From Aigarchaeota archaeon (GTDB lineage Archaea; Thermoproteota; Nitrososphaeria_A; Caldarchaeales; Calditenuaceae): a stretch of DNA of 64,000 nucleotides. Shown here piece after piece: positions 50,235-59,975 of the stretch. Numbering within the stretch: the first letter of the stretch is position 1; each line of letters begins with the position of its first letter. Location: NCBI GenBank assembly GCA_025059745.1, contig JANXDH010000004.1, forward strand, positions 659,646 through 723,645. The letters are read 5' to 3'. A program made the position numbers and the translations under genes. The notes under the pieces are model-generated. The model saw only the letters and a list, made by a program, of their open reading frames with translations. It was not told the DNA's origin and searched no databases.

Positions 50235-51257
50235 GTGAGTCTCAGGGACGTCTCGGATCACGTGACTCAGGTGCAGCTCGAGCACCCCCAAGGCAAATAC
50301 CCTGTGAGCGTGAACGTTTACCTCCTTAGCGTAGATGAGGGACATCAGATCATGATCGACTCTGGTTTCAGATCGACGTCTGACGACTTGATAAACCTCC
50401 TGAAGGCGGAGGGAGTGCGAGAGATAACAGACCTGATAATTACGCACGCGCACCCGGATCACACAGGGGGTATGGAGTCGGTCCAAAGGGTGTTTGGAGC
50501 GAGGGCTCACGTTCATGAGCGGGAGCTCCTGGGGTTGAGGTCGATTGGGTCGTTTCTAGATGCAGGCGCTGAGGGCATTATCTCACCGGTGCTCTCAAAC
50601 CACATCAGACGCACAGAGTTCGACGAGATAAAAGCGATGATCCTAGGATACGTGCGCATAATGCCAGAGACCATATACCTGATCTCAGGCCATCGGAGAG
50701 ATCTTGGATGTCTGACGCTCCTCCATACACCCGGTCACACGCCCGGACATACCGCCGTCTTCGATAAGAGGGACAAGGTCCTGATATCGGGCGACCTGAT
50801 ACTAGCCGATGACACATCAAACGTGGCCTTCTACCCAATCCAAGGCTACGACCCCCTCCTCTCGTACCTCGAGTCCATGAGGGTCGTAGAGGGCCTAGGC
50901 TCGAGATGCGTCTACACCTCTCACGGAGACCCGATCACCAACCTCTCTGAAAGAATAGACCAACAGTTCTTGCACCACCAGAGGAGGCTCCTGGAGGCGA
51001 TAGGCTCCCTACAACCTAGAGGCACACTGATCGACGTCGTCCGGAACATCTCTTGGTCAAAGGGGCGCTTCGATGAGTTATCTGCCATAGACAAGTGGTT
51101 AGCCATCTCGGAGGCCATCTCACACGTCATTTTCCTCGAGAACAGGGGGTTGATCGTTCGGTCGTCCGGATCTCCCTTGGTCTACGAGAGGAGAGCTGAT
51201 GAGAATAGGGTCCGTGAGGTCATGAGGGCCATTAGGAGAGGTAGCTCAGTCACCTAA
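50235..51257 (+). CDS. metallo-beta-lactamase fold hydrolase
   Basis: A 340-residue MBL hydrolase with THAHPDHTGGME (H-x-H-x-D-H), HTPGHTPGHTAVFDK, LISGDLILAD and a C-terminal helical domain HHQRRLLEAIGSLQPRG of the LACTB2-like type. It sits among acyl-CoA genes, so a thioesterase-like role is possible but unproven. The start is GTG. Its 3' end overlaps the DUF35 gene by 12 nt. Confidence 0.88.
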   Translation: MSLRDVSDHVTQVQLEHPQGKYPVSVNVYLLSVDEGHQIMIDSGFRSTSDDLINLLKAEGVREITDLIITHAHPDHTGGMESVQRVFGARAHVHERELLGLRSIGSFLDAGAEGIISPVLSNHIRRTEFDEIKAMILGYVRIMPETIYLISGHRRDLGCLTLLHTPGHTPGHTAVFDKRDKVLISGDLILADDTSNVAFYPIQGYDPLLSYLESMRVVEGLGSRCVYTSHGDPITNLSERIDQQFLHHQRRLLEAIGSLQPRGTLIDVVRNISWSKGRFDELSAIDKWLAISEAISHVIFLENRGLIVRSSGSPLVYERRADENRVREVMRAIRRGSSVT

Positions 51258-51794
51258 CTTCGTGGGGACTAATACGTACGTCAGGTAGTTCTCAGGCTGT
51301 CGCCGCTCCACCTCTATCCTGACTGGAGTCCCCATCTCCAGCTCGGAGACGTCCGATGCTCGGACCCACGCCAAGACGTTGAAACCCTCTGGGAACCTAG
51401 CGACACCAACTATGTAATCGTCGTAGTGCAGGTAGCTCGTAGGTTTGACTACGACTTTACTGAACGTTAGTAGCTCACCAGTCCCTTCTATCCTCATCCA
51501 CTCCATCTCTCTGGTCCCGCATGAGGAGCAGTCTGGCTGAGGGGGGAAGTACTTTCTCCCACACCTTTTACACCTCGTGTAACGGACCTCTCCCTTAACG
51601 AGCCCCTCAAAGAAATCCTCTATTCCCTTTATCGGTAGCAGGTATCTGAGACGTAGCTCCCTCTGATCGAAGAACAGCGGGTCATTGGTCTTCTCGTCAG
51701 TAATTAACGGAAGCCCGCGTCGGCTCTTCTCGACCTCTATCGCGTTGAGGAATAGCTTGATGAATTCGTCTATCTTTGACCCTCTGTCACTCAT
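51246..51794 (-). CDS. DUF35 OB-fold zinc-ribbon protein, thiolase partner
   Basis: A 182-residue protein with a rubredoxin-like zinc ribbon (YTRCKRCGRKYFPPQPDCSSCG) and an OB-fold (GELLTFSKVVVKPTSY, VGVARFPEGFNVLAWV), the DUF35 arrangement. Archaeal DUF35 proteins bind CoA and bridge thiolase with HMG-CoA synthase. It is directly downstream of the thiolase gene on the same strand, the standard pairing. Confidence 0.9.
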   Translation of the reverse strand: MSDRGSKIDEFIKLFLNAIEVEKSRRGLPLITDEKTNDPLFFDQRELRLRYLLPIKGIEDFFEGLVKGEVRYTRCKRCGRKYFPPQPDCSSCGTREMEWMRIEGTGELLTFSKVVVKPTSYLHYDDYIVGVARFPEGFNVLAWVRASDVSELEMGTPVRIEVERRQPENYLTYVLVPTKLGD

Positions 51795-51824
51795 TTAGCA
51801 TCACCCGGTGCCCATTTAACGCGG

Positions 51825-52997
51825 TCAAATCGAGTATATAGCGACGTAGGCATAGTGTCCGGTGCCCCCAACGTTATGGGTTAACGCAACACCGTTCCTG
51901 ACATCGACCTGTCTTTGGGGGTCTGCGGCCCTCCTGAGCTGTTTCACAACCTCCACGGCCATTCCAACTCCTGTTGCGCCTATAGGGTGACCCTTCGCCT
52001 TTAATCCGCCGTCCGTATTGACGGGCACGATACCTCCTATGTAGGTCTGATGTTCTTTGACCAGCATGTAACCCTCTCCTCTGCGCACGAACCCTAGGTC
52101 CTCATAAGCCATGACCTCCGCTATTGTGAAGCAGTCGTGAACCAGCGCTAAATCTATCTGTCTGTGAGGCCTCGACGGGTCTATGCCGGCTCTCCGATAG
52201 GCCTCCCTCGCGGCCTTTCTCACTGCATCGAACCCCAACAGGTCATCACGTCTCGAGATGTTGGAGGTACCAGTCCCGGTACCTATCGATCTAATATAGA
52301 CGGGTGTGTCGGTAAATTCCCTCGCCTTACCTTCTGAAGTTACGATCAGGGCCGCAGCTCCATCCGTAATCGGTGAACAATCGAGCAACTTCAAAGGCCA
52401 AGCAACGTACCTCGACTTCATGACGTCGTCTACCGTCACTCTCTGCCTAAAGTACGCTTTGGGGTTCAGGCTACCGTAGTAGTGGTTCTTCACAGCGACC
52501 TCCGCCAGATCCTCCTCCTTGGCGCCGTAGATCTGCATGTAGGAGTTGGCGTAAAGTGCGTAGTAGGCTGGAAACGTGAGACCGAAGTTCTCGAACTCCC
52601 AGAAGTAGTTTCCCGCGCGCCCTATCAGTTCAACAACATTGGTCACAGGAGACTCGTTCATCCTCTCTACACCTATGACCATGGCGACCTCAGATTGACC
52701 AGATGTGACCGCGTCCGCGGCGACCTTTATCGCAGCACTCCCAGAAGCGCAGGCCGCCTCAACCCTCATGCTACCGTTACCGTCCAGCCCGAGATACTCG
52801 GATATCGTGACCGCGGGTAGTGGTTCTGAGCTCCAACCCCCCACGTTGCCAACTACGAGTAAATCGACGCCTTCCCGGTCTACACCCGCATCCCTCATGG
52901 CCTCCCACGCGGCCTCAAAAGCTATCTCGGCGAACGATCTATCTGTGATCCTCCCGTACCTAGTGATTCCTACACCGATCACTGCAGCCGACTCCAC
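51825..52997 (-). CDS. thiolase-family acetyl-CoA acetyltransferase
   Basis: A 390-residue SCP2-type thiolase. The nucleophilic cysteine is in RVEAACASGSAAIK, the catalytic histidine in KGHPIGATGVGMAVEV, and the C-terminal GGTGHYAYVAI replaces the cysteine-based motif of bacterial thiolases, as in archaeal enzymes. It likely cleaves or forms acetoacetyl-CoA or longer 3-ketoacyl-CoAs with the DUF35 protein. Confidence 0.92.
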   Translation of the reverse strand: MESAAVIGVGITRYGRITDRSFAEIAFEAAWEAMRDAGVDREGVDLLVVGNVGGWSSEPLPAVTISEYLGLDGNGSMRVEAACASGSAAIKVAADAVTSGQSEVAMVIGVERMNESPVTNVVELIGRAGNYFWEFENFGLTFPAYYALYANSYMQIYGAKEEDLAEVAVKNHYYGSLNPKAYFRQRVTVDDVMKSRYVAWPLKLLDCSPITDGAAALIVTSEGKAREFTDTPVYIRSIGTGTGTSNISRRDDLLGFDAVRKAAREAYRRAGIDPSRPHRQIDLALVHDCFTIAEVMAYEDLGFVRRGEGYMLVKEHQTYIGGIVPVNTDGGLKAKGHPIGATGVGMAVEVVKQLRRAADPQRQVDVRNGVALTHNVGGTGHYAYVAIYSI

Positions 52998-53030
52998 ATA
53001 CTAACTGATTTAGAAACTAGAAAATATCTC

Positions 53031-54233
53031 TTACATCTCGACGCCGAAGACTCTGCGCATCAAATGAGTCATGATCGTCAATCGTTGTATCTCCGCGGTA
53101 CCTTCGTATATCTTCATTACCTGACTGTCCCTCAAGTACCTCTCGACTTGACCATCTATCGCCACACCCATCCCCCCATGGACCTCTATCCCGCGCGAGG
53201 CGACGCGTTCAGCCAGCTCAGTCGCTAGCAGCTTAGCGAGTGATGCGGCGATGACCGCTTTATCCGTCAGGCCCTTGTTGATTAGGGTCGCGGCCCAGTA
53301 AGTCATGAGTCTCGAGGCCTGTAAATCCTTGAGCATGTCAACTATGTGAAACTGAATGGACTGAAACGATATTATTGGTCTCTCGAACGCGATGCGTTGC
53401 ACCGAATACTGGAGGACTCTCTCAAAGACTCCTTGCATCAATCCCACCGCCTGAGCGGCTATGCCGACCCGGCCGTAATCGTACGTCGCCACCGCGATCT
53501 TAAAACCGTCTCCGACCTCGCCTACGACCGAGTCATGGGGCACCCAGACGTTGTCCAGAAAGACCTCGCTCGGCTGACTCCCTCTGAGGCCAGTGACGTG
53601 GATCTTTTCGCCGACTCTGAGACCGGGCGTCCCCCTCTCCACTATGAACATCGTTAGGCCCCTCCACCTCTCCTTTCTGCTTGGCGGGTCAGAGGTCCTC
53701 GCTAGGACCACGAAGAAATCGGCCCTGTCAGCCCCCGTGATGAAGTACTTCTGTCCATTTATCAGCCACCCACCTTCTCTCTCTACAGCGCGGGTCTGTA
53801 TGCCCGCTATATCGCTACCGGCACCTGGCTCCGTCGTAGCGTGCGCGGCGAACTTCTCCCCGGTCGCCAAAGGTGGTATGTACCTCCGCCTCTGAACCTC
53901 AGTGCCGAATAACAGCACGGGTATCGAGAAGAGGCCCCTGACCAGAGACTCGGTCGCGAATGCAGGACAGACCCTGCTCACCTCCTCCGTGTAGATGGCC
54001 GTGTAGAGGTAGTCCGTGCCCTGACCGCCATACTCCTCGGGTATCCCTAGACCCAACAGTCCGATTTCGGCTGCCTTCTTGAGTAACTCATTCGGTATAG
54101 AGTTGGTGGACTCGATCTCCTTGACGCGCGGCTCCAAGTACTGCGTCACGAACTCCCTTACCTTCCTCCGGAAGACCTCATGCTCCTCAGATACCTCGAT
54201 CTTGAGGTCTAATAGGGAATCGAGGGGATACAA
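53031..54233 (-). CDS. acyl-CoA dehydrogenase
   Basis: A 400-residue FAD enzyme for the first oxidation of beta-oxidation. Signatures: AHATTEPGAGSDIAGIQTRA (FAD and substrate contact), YFITGADRADFFVVLART, YDYGRVGIAAQAVGLMQGVF and the C-terminal helix GGMGVAIDGQVERYLRDSQV, followed by YEGTAEIQRL, which holds the catalytic-glutamate region of the short/medium-chain type. Probably in an operon with thiolase and DUF35. Confidence 0.95.
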   Translation of the reverse strand: MYPLDSLLDLKIEVSEEHEVFRRKVREFVTQYLEPRVKEIESTNSIPNELLKKAAEIGLLGLGIPEEYGGQGTDYLYTAIYTEEVSRVCPAFATESLVRGLFSIPVLLFGTEVQRRRYIPPLATGEKFAAHATTEPGAGSDIAGIQTRAVEREGGWLINGQKYFITGADRADFFVVLARTSDPPSRKERWRGLTMFIVERGTPGLRVGEKIHVTGLRGSQPSEVFLDNVWVPHDSVVGEVGDGFKIAVATYDYGRVGIAAQAVGLMQGVFERVLQYSVQRIAFERPIISFQSIQFHIVDMLKDLQASRLMTYWAATLINKGLTDKAVIAASLAKLLATELAERVASRGIEVHGGMGVAIDGQVERYLRDSQVMKIYEGTAEIQRLTIMTHLMRRVFGVEM

Positions 54234-54301
54234 ACTTCAGACCGAACTACTCGGGAAACCTATATTAGTCTTTAACGTTCAGAGGTTGGTCGCCGACTGA
54301 T

Positions 54302-54637
54302 CTATCTGGTCTCCCTCAATAATCTCGCGAGCTCCTGAGCCTCAAGGACCTTACCCTGGACCTTCAGCCTCCCCGAGAGGAAGAGCGTTACGGGATCTGC
54401 CTTTCCCGCGAAGACGTCAAGCATGTCCCCCGATTTTGCGATTATAGTCACGGTCGGTGACTCGATGACACCTCTGACCACCTCGATATTGGGTCCTTTA
54501 ATCCGGAGGAAGAATGGTTCCCCGTCAGTCGGCTTGAACAGGAACTTCTTCTCGGTCTCGGTTAAGGTCTTTAGCGCCGAGGGGTTACTCTTGACCCTCT
54601 CGACTAGCTCCCTCAACCTAGCTTCTAATTCGCTCAT
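54302..54637 (-). CDS. SCP2 sterol carrier-like lipid-binding protein
   Basis: A 111-residue SCP2-fold protein: FKPTDGEPFFLRIKGPNIEV, ESPTVTIIAKSGDMLDVFAGK and DPVTLFLSGRLKVQGK match the fold. In this setting it may bind acyl-CoA or lipid for the enzymes downstream. The spacer after it (54638-54798) is A/T-rich, serving carA. Confidence 0.85.
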   Translation of the reverse strand: MSELEARLRELVERVKSNPSALKTLTETEKKFLFKPTDGEPFFLRIKGPNIEVVRGVIESPTVTIIAKSGDMLDVFAGKADPVTLFLSGRLKVQGKVLEAQELARLLRETR

Positions 54638-54758
54638 CCGGTATAGTTAATGGCTGGCTCAGTATCATAAATCTTTAGGATCCTAATTTTTTATGAAAAT
54701 TTAATGACTATTTATAATGAGTTTAAAAATAATTTAATATGATTGTAACGGTACAAGG

Positions 54759-54768
54759 TTTTTATAAT
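54759..54768 (+). promoter_or_regulatory. putative TATA box for carAB
   Basis: TTTTTATAAT lies 31-40 nt upstream of the TTG start of carA, inside a 160-nt A/T-rich spacer (54638-54798) with no gene. Several other TATA-like stretches (for example TTTAAAAATAATTTAATATG) sit further upstream. Confidence 0.5.
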
Positions 54769-54798
54769 GCTCCTTTAGGGAGTATGGGCTGAGGGAGT

Positions 54799-55881
54799 TT
54801 GAGGGCGACGCTGATACTCTCCGACGGTACGGTCTTCAGGGGTAAAGGATTGGGTTACGAGGGAAAGGCATACGGTGAACTGGTATTCTGCACTTCGATG
54901 TCCGGGTACGAGGAGGCCCTTACTGACCCCTCCTACAAAGGCCAGATACTGATCTTCACGTACCCTCTCATAGGGAACTACGGGTGCTACACAACGGAGC
55001 TGGAGTCAGATCGAATACAGGTGGAGGCTCTAGTCGTGAGGGAGGCATCTAAGGAGCCGTCACATCACGCGATGAAGAGGTCCCTACACGAGTTCCTTTA
55101 CGATCACAGAGTCCCCGCGATAGAAGGCATTGACACAAGAGCGCTCACCGTCAAATTGAGGGAGGAGGGGGTCATGCCGGCGATCATCCAAGTATCCGAG
55201 GAGGAGGTTGACGTCAGCGATTTGCTCTCTGAACTGAAAGACATGCCACCATACGGTAAGCTCGATTTAGTCTCACAGGTGACCAGGGGGGACGTGAAAC
55301 TCATAGACGTGAAGGGGAAGAGAACAGTGGCACTGATAGACTGCGGGGTTAAGAGGAGCATAATAAGGTCGCTCGTGAAACGCGGGTTGAACGTACTCCT
55401 GTTTCCGGCTTACACGTCCTCAATGGAGATCAGGTCTTACGACCCTGATGGTGTGGTCTTCTCCAACGGCCCCGGCGATCCGAGCGAGTTGAGGCCGGTG
55501 ATAGAGTGCGCGAGAGATCTCATAGAGGAGGTTCCCATATTGGGGATATGCCTAGGACACCAGGTCCTTGCACTCGCGATGGGTGGAAGGACTTACAAGC
55601 TGAAGTTCGGACACAGAGGGGTCAATCACCCAGTCAAGGACTTGGAGACGGGGAGGATCTTCATAACGTCCCAGAACCACGGGTACTCGGTGGACCCGCA
55701 ATCACTGGATGGCACAGGTTTCATCGTTACCCAGATCAGCCTGAACGACGGCTCGGTCGAGGGCATCGCGCATAAGGAACTGCCGGTGATGTCAACGCAA
55801 TACCACCCAGAGGGTCACCTGGGTCCTAGAGACAACGAGAGAGTATTCGATGAGTTCATGAGGAAAGTGGAGTCGTACTGA
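54799..55881 (+). CDS. carA: carbamoyl-phosphate synthase small subunit
   Basis: A 360-residue glutaminase subunit that feeds ammonia to CarB for pyrimidines and arginine. The N-terminal CPSase_sm domain begins LILSDGTVFRGKGLGYEG, with VFCTSMSGYEEALTDPSY. The triad GATase class I domain shows VLICL-type motif ILGICLGHQVLALAMGG (catalytic Cys), NHGYSVDP and QYHPEGHLGPRDNERVFDEF. The start is TTG. carB follows 10 nt later. Confidence 0.97.
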   Translation: MRATLILSDGTVFRGKGLGYEGKAYGELVFCTSMSGYEEALTDPSYKGQILIFTYPLIGNYGCYTTELESDRIQVEALVVREASKEPSHHAMKRSLHEFLYDHRVPAIEGIDTRALTVKLREEGVMPAIIQVSEEEVDVSDLLSELKDMPPYGKLDLVSQVTRGDVKLIDVKGKRTVALIDCGVKRSIIRSLVKRGLNVLLFPAYTSSMEIRSYDPDGVVFSNGPGDPSELRPVIECARDLIEEVPILGICLGHQVLALAMGGRTYKLKFGHRGVNHPVKDLETGRIFITSQNHGYSVDPQSLDGTGFIVTQISLNDGSVEGIAHKELPVMSTQYHPEGHLGPRDNERVFDEFMRKVESY

Positions 55882-55891
55882 GGGTGTCCTC

Positions 55892-58800
55892 ATGCCGATC
55901 GATAGATCGATAAAGAAGGTCTTGGTTATAGGATCGGGGCCCATAACTATCGGTCAGGCCGCCGAGTTCGATTACTCCGGCTCACAGGCCTGTAAGGCGC
56001 TCAGAGAAGAGGGTGTTGAGGTAGTTGTCGTCAACTCGAACCCAGCCACCATCCAGACAGATACAGACATAGCAGATATAGTATACATCGAACCTCTGAC
56101 ACCGGAGATCATCGCAGAGATCATCAGACGCGAGAGGCCAGACGGTCTATTAGCGACCATGGGAGGCCAGACAGGCCTCAATATTACTGTAAAGCTCGAC
56201 GAGATGGGGGTCTTGCAGGAGGTCGGGACTAGGGTCATCGGCACGCCCGTGAAGACGATCAAACTTGCAGAGGACAGGAAGCTCTTCTACGACCTCGTGA
56301 GGGGGTTGGGAGAACCCATACCCAAGTCAATCACCGTGACGTCACTCACAGAGGCAGAGGAGGCTGTTAAGGAGTTGGGCGGGTACCCAGTCCTTTGTAG
56401 GCCCAGTTACATGTTGGGTGGGGGAGGGTCTGGGGTGGCCTACAACAGAGACGAACTGATAAGCATAGTCAACAGGGGCTTGGCAGTGAGTCTGAACAAT
56501 ACTGTAGCGATCGATGAGTACCTGGATGGGTGGAAAGAGTTCGAGTACGAGATAATTCGCGACTCGGCCGATAACTGCATCTCAGTCTGTAACATGGAGA
56601 ACCTCGACCCACTAGGGATTCACACAGGAGAGAGCATCGTTGTTACCCCAGCACAGACGCTCACCGATGAGGAGCACCAGAGGTTGAGAGAGGTCGCCTT
56701 CAAGATAGTGAGGGCGTTGGGCGTGGTAGGCGCTTGTAACATACAGTTCGCGGTAAACCTAGAGAAGTTTGAGTACAGCGTGATAGAGGTCAACCCTCGA
56801 GTGAGCAGGAGTTCCGCCCTGGCTTCCAAGGCCACCGGTTACCCAATAGCGCGGGTGGCCGCTAAGATAGCGCTAGGCCTGAGGTTAGACGAGATAATGA
56901 ACAACGTGACTAAGAAGACCACCGCCGCGTTCGAACCTAGCATAGATTACGTAGTCGTCAAGATACCCCGATGGCCGTTCGACATCTTTCCAAACGCTGA
57001 CAGGACCATCGGCACACAGATGAAATCCACAGGCGAGACTATGGCGATAGGTAGGACCTTTGAGGAGGCCCTCCAGAAGGCCGTTCGCTCTCTGGACATA
57101 GGCAGGTACGGACTAGCCTCTGATGGTAGGGAACCAAAGATCGACGACCTCAATAGACTGATCGAGGGCCTGAAGGTCCCCTCCGATCTCAGGCTGTTCT
57201 ACTTATACGAGGCCCTCAAGAGGGGCGTATCTTCTGAGGAGATACATAGACTTACCAAGATCGATAAGTGGTTCATACGTAAGATAGAGAACATATTGAA
57301 GATGGAACGGAAGTTGAGGGGTCAGTCACTAGACTCAACCAATGCCGTTGAGTTGATTAGAGAAGCGAAGAAGCTCGGGTTCTCAGATTATCAACTCGGT
57401 CACCTCATGAACGCTACTGAGGAAGAGGTCCGGGCGTTCAGGATCAAGTACGGTATATTACCGGTCTACAAGATGGTCGATACCTGTGCGGGTGAGTTCG
57501 AGGCCGCGACTCCATACTATTACTCCTCCTATGAGGATTACGACGAGTGTAGGGTCACTTCAAACAAAAAGGTCATAATACTTGGCGGAGGCCCGATAAG
57601 GATAGGTCAGGGGATAGAGTTCGATTACTGTTCGGTTCATGCGGTCATCACACTGAAATCTATCGGTTACGAGGCTATAGTGATCAACAACAATCCCGAG
57701 ACGGTGAGCACAGACTTTGACGTCTCAGATAAGCTGTACTTCGAGCCACTAACGTTCGAGGATGTGATGAACGTAATCGAAAAGGAGAGGCCGATAGGGG
57801 TGGTAGTCCAACTCGGCGGTCAAACTCCGATTAATTTGGTGAGCAAACTGGCCCGCGCAGGGGTGCACGTACTCGGCACACCACCGGTTAGTATAGACAT
57901 CGCGGAGGACAGGGGTAGGTTCAACGAGTTCCTCCGCAGGCTGAACATATTGCAACCGCCGGGAGGTGCCGCGAGGTCCATCGATGAGGCCTTAGAGATC
58001 GCGAGGAAGGTAGGTTTCCCGGTACTTGTGCGCCCGTCCTACGTTCTGGGAGGGAAGGCGATGAAGATTGTGAGTTCTGAAGAAGAACTTAAGAGAATCG
58101 TAGAGAAAGCCACTGTGGTCTCTGAAGGTTATCCAGTACTGATAGACAAGTTCCTTTACCCCGCGATAGAGGTAGACGTAGACGCGGTATCTGATGGCAA
58201 GAGGACGTTCATCGCTGGGATATTGGAACACATCGAGGTCGCTGGCGTCCACAGCGGCGATGCCGCGATGGTCATCCCACCACAGAGCTTACCCCAAGAG
58301 GTCATAGACTCGATTAAGGACTATACCATCAGGATATCGAAGGAGTTAAGAGTATTAGGTCTAGTGAATATACAGTTTGCAGTCTACGAGGGGAAGGTCT
58401 TCGTTCTGGAGGTCAACCCTCGTGCATCGAGGACCGTTCCCTTCGTCAGCAAGGCCATAAGTATACCGTTGGCAAAGGTAGGGACACTCATCACACTCGG
58501 TTACACGCTCGACGAGTTGGGGATACCTAAAGAGGTACCACTTCAGTACGTAGCGGTGAAGGAATCCGTCTTCTCCTTCAGCCGGCTCGTTGGAGTAGAC
58601 CCCATTCTAGAACCCGTTATGAAGTCTACGGGAGAGGTCATGGGGATCGATGAGGACTTTCCGCTGGCGTACTTGAAGGCAGAGATGGCTGCAGGGATGC
58701 ACATACCATCGGGTGGAAGGGTGTTGATTCACGCCTCATCAGAGATGATACAAGACGCCAACTACCTCGTAAAGTGGTTCGCCGATAGCGGATTTGAGGT

Positions 58801-59134
58801 GATGGTCACGAGGAGTCTAGAGAAGGTGTCTGGTATCGCGAACTTGGTCGTAGTACCTGAGTCAATTCTCTCGAACGAGGTAGAGGCCGCTCGGTACATC
58901 AGGTCCAATAATGTCCGCATGGTGGTGAACTTAGCTCCCATAGGGGACGTGAAGGCTCAGGAGAACGGTTACGTATTGAGGAGGGCTGCAGTAATAACCT
59001 CGACCCCCTACATGACCACCTTGATGGGGGTACTCGCCTGCATCAAGAGTATCAGCAAGTTGAAAGACCACAGGATCAAGGTCAAGTCGATCAACGAGTA
59101 CCACCAAGTAGTGAAAGGCCTGCTACGGTCGTGA
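55892..59134 (+). CDS. carB: carbamoyl-phosphate synthase large subunit
   Basis: A 1080-residue full-length synthetase with two duplicated ATP-grasp halves. The first half holds VLVIGSGPITIGQAAEFDYSG and CRPSYMLGGGGSGVAYN; the second holds ILGGGPIRIGQGIEFDYC and VLVRPSYVLGGKAMKIVSSE. The C-terminal region (STPYMTTLMGVLACIKSI) is the allosteric MGS-like domain. Both active sites look intact. It is a single gene, not split as in some archaea. Confidence 0.98.
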   Translation: MPIDRSIKKVLVIGSGPITIGQAAEFDYSGSQACKALREEGVEVVVVNSNPATIQTDTDIADIVYIEPLTPEIIAEIIRRERPDGLLATMGGQTGLNITVKLDEMGVLQEVGTRVIGTPVKTIKLAEDRKLFYDLVRGLGEPIPKSITVTSLTEAEEAVKELGGYPVLCRPSYMLGGGGSGVAYNRDELISIVNRGLAVSLNNTVAIDEYLDGWKEFEYEIIRDSADNCISVCNMENLDPLGIHTGESIVVTPAQTLTDEEHQRLREVAFKIVRALGVVGACNIQFAVNLEKFEYSVIEVNPRVSRSSALASKATGYPIARVAAKIALGLRLDEIMNNVTKKTTAAFEPSIDYVVVKIPRWPFDIFPNADRTIGTQMKSTGETMAIGRTFEEALQKAVRSLDIGRYGLASDGREPKIDDLNRLIEGLKVPSDLRLFYLYEALKRGVSSEEIHRLTKIDKWFIRKIENILKMERKLRGQSLDSTNAVELIREAKKLGFSDYQLGHLMNATEEEVRAFRIKYGILPVYKMVDTCAGEFEAATPYYYSSYEDYDECRVTSNKKVIILGGGPIRIGQGIEFDYCSVHAVITLKSIGYEAIVINNNPETVSTDFDVSDKLYFEPLTFEDVMNVIEKERPIGVVVQLGGQTPINLVSKLARAGVHVLGTPPVSIDIAEDRGRFNEFLRRLNILQPPGGAARSIDEALEIARKVGFPVLVRPSYVLGGKAMKIVSSEEELKRIVEKATVVSEGYPVLIDKFLYPAIEVDVDAVSDGKRTFIAGILEHIEVAGVHSGDAAMVIPPQSLPQEVIDSIKDYTIRISKELRVLGLVNIQFAVYEGKVFVLEVNPRASRTVPFVSKAISIPLAKVGTLITLGYTLDELGIPKEVPLQYVAVKESVFSFSRLVGVDPILEPVMKSTGEVMGIDEDFPLAYLKAEMAAGMHIPSGGRVLIHASSEMIQDANYLVKWFADSGFEVMVTRSLEKVSGIANLVVVPESILSNEVEAARYIRSNNVRMVVNLAPIGDVKAQENGYVLRRAAVITSTPYMTTLMGVLACIKSISKLKDHRIKVKSINEYHQVVKGLLRS

Positions 59135-59162
59135 GGGGGTGATGTCTTTCCGCCTCTCTAAG

Positions 59163-59975
59163 CTAAAGTAAACCCCAAACGATAAACGCTACCACCGCAC
59201 CGGACCCAGTGCAGATTAAGTTCACCACGTGAGTGTTCACCAGCCGATACCCTTTTAATGGGACGGCTACGACCCCGCAGTGGACAGAGCTCTCGACAAA
59301 CTCGTTACAGCACGCGCACCTGTAAGTACGTTGCCATAGCTGGCCTGCGACGCTATCCATGGTTGTGCCCACCAGACCCGATACTAATATGATCACGAGG
59401 GTGTACGGCAGAATCTTAGCGTTGGATGCGAAAAAGGACGTAGCGATGAAGAGCACGCAGCCCGAGAAGATTGCCCCTAAGAACCCGTAGGGAGTCACGC
59501 CCCCCGGAGCTCCTGCATACACCTCCCTGAACCCTATGATGTACCTGACCCTGCCTCGATATAACAGGCCCACCTCGGTCGACATAGTGTCAGAGAAGGC
59601 CGCAGAGATCGCACCCAGATAGACCGATGTGTAGAGGTCGACGTTACCCGGGTCGGCGATGGACATCACCCCTAATGAGAACGGTATCGCCCCATTTCCC
59701 CATACGTTCCTCCAAGACCTCATGTGATCGTTCGGTTCCTCCCTTAGCACTTGCCTCTTGTATGATGCCTTGTACTTCGTAAAGACGCTAGAGACTAAGA
59801 AGAACGTCACGAGGGCTACCATCCCAACCCGGCCGATACCTAAATAAGTCGAGTACCCCACGAGGACCGCAGAGAGACTCCCCCATCCGTCCAGCAGACG
59901 CATCCTATACGATATCACGCCGAGTACCGAGATGACTATCGTGGCCTCTAGCAGTACGTAAGAGTTCAACGTCAT
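59163..59975 (-). CDS. DUF92 family membrane protein
   Basis: A 270-residue protein with about seven hydrophobic helices. The DUF92/TIGR00297 signatures AISAAFSDTMSTEVG, PGGVTPYGFLGAIF and VVNLICTGSGAVVAF are clear, and a CxxC...HCG loop lies before the last helix, normal for the family. A related plant protein is a phytyl-phosphate kinase, so isoprenoid phosphate recycling is a plausible role, not established. Its start overlaps hisS by 4 nt. Confidence 0.88.
   Translation of the reverse strand: MTLNSYVLLEATIVISVLGVISYRMRLLDGWGSLSAVLVGYSTYLGIGRVGMVALVTFFLVSSVFTKYKASYKRQVLREEPNDHMRSWRNVWGNGAIPFSLGVMSIADPGNVDLYTSVYLGAISAAFSDTMSTEVGLLYRGRVRYIIGFREVYAGAPGGVTPYGFLGAIFSGCVLFIATSFFASNAKILPYTLVIILVSGLVGTTMDSVAGQLWQRTYRCACCNEFVESSVHCGVVAVPLKGYRLVNTHVVNLICTGSGAVVAFIVWGLL

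Noticed and set aside
54638-54798. The A/T-rich spacer before carA as a replication origin
   Set aside because: No repeated origin boxes, no cdc6/orc1 nearby. It reads as promoter sequence.
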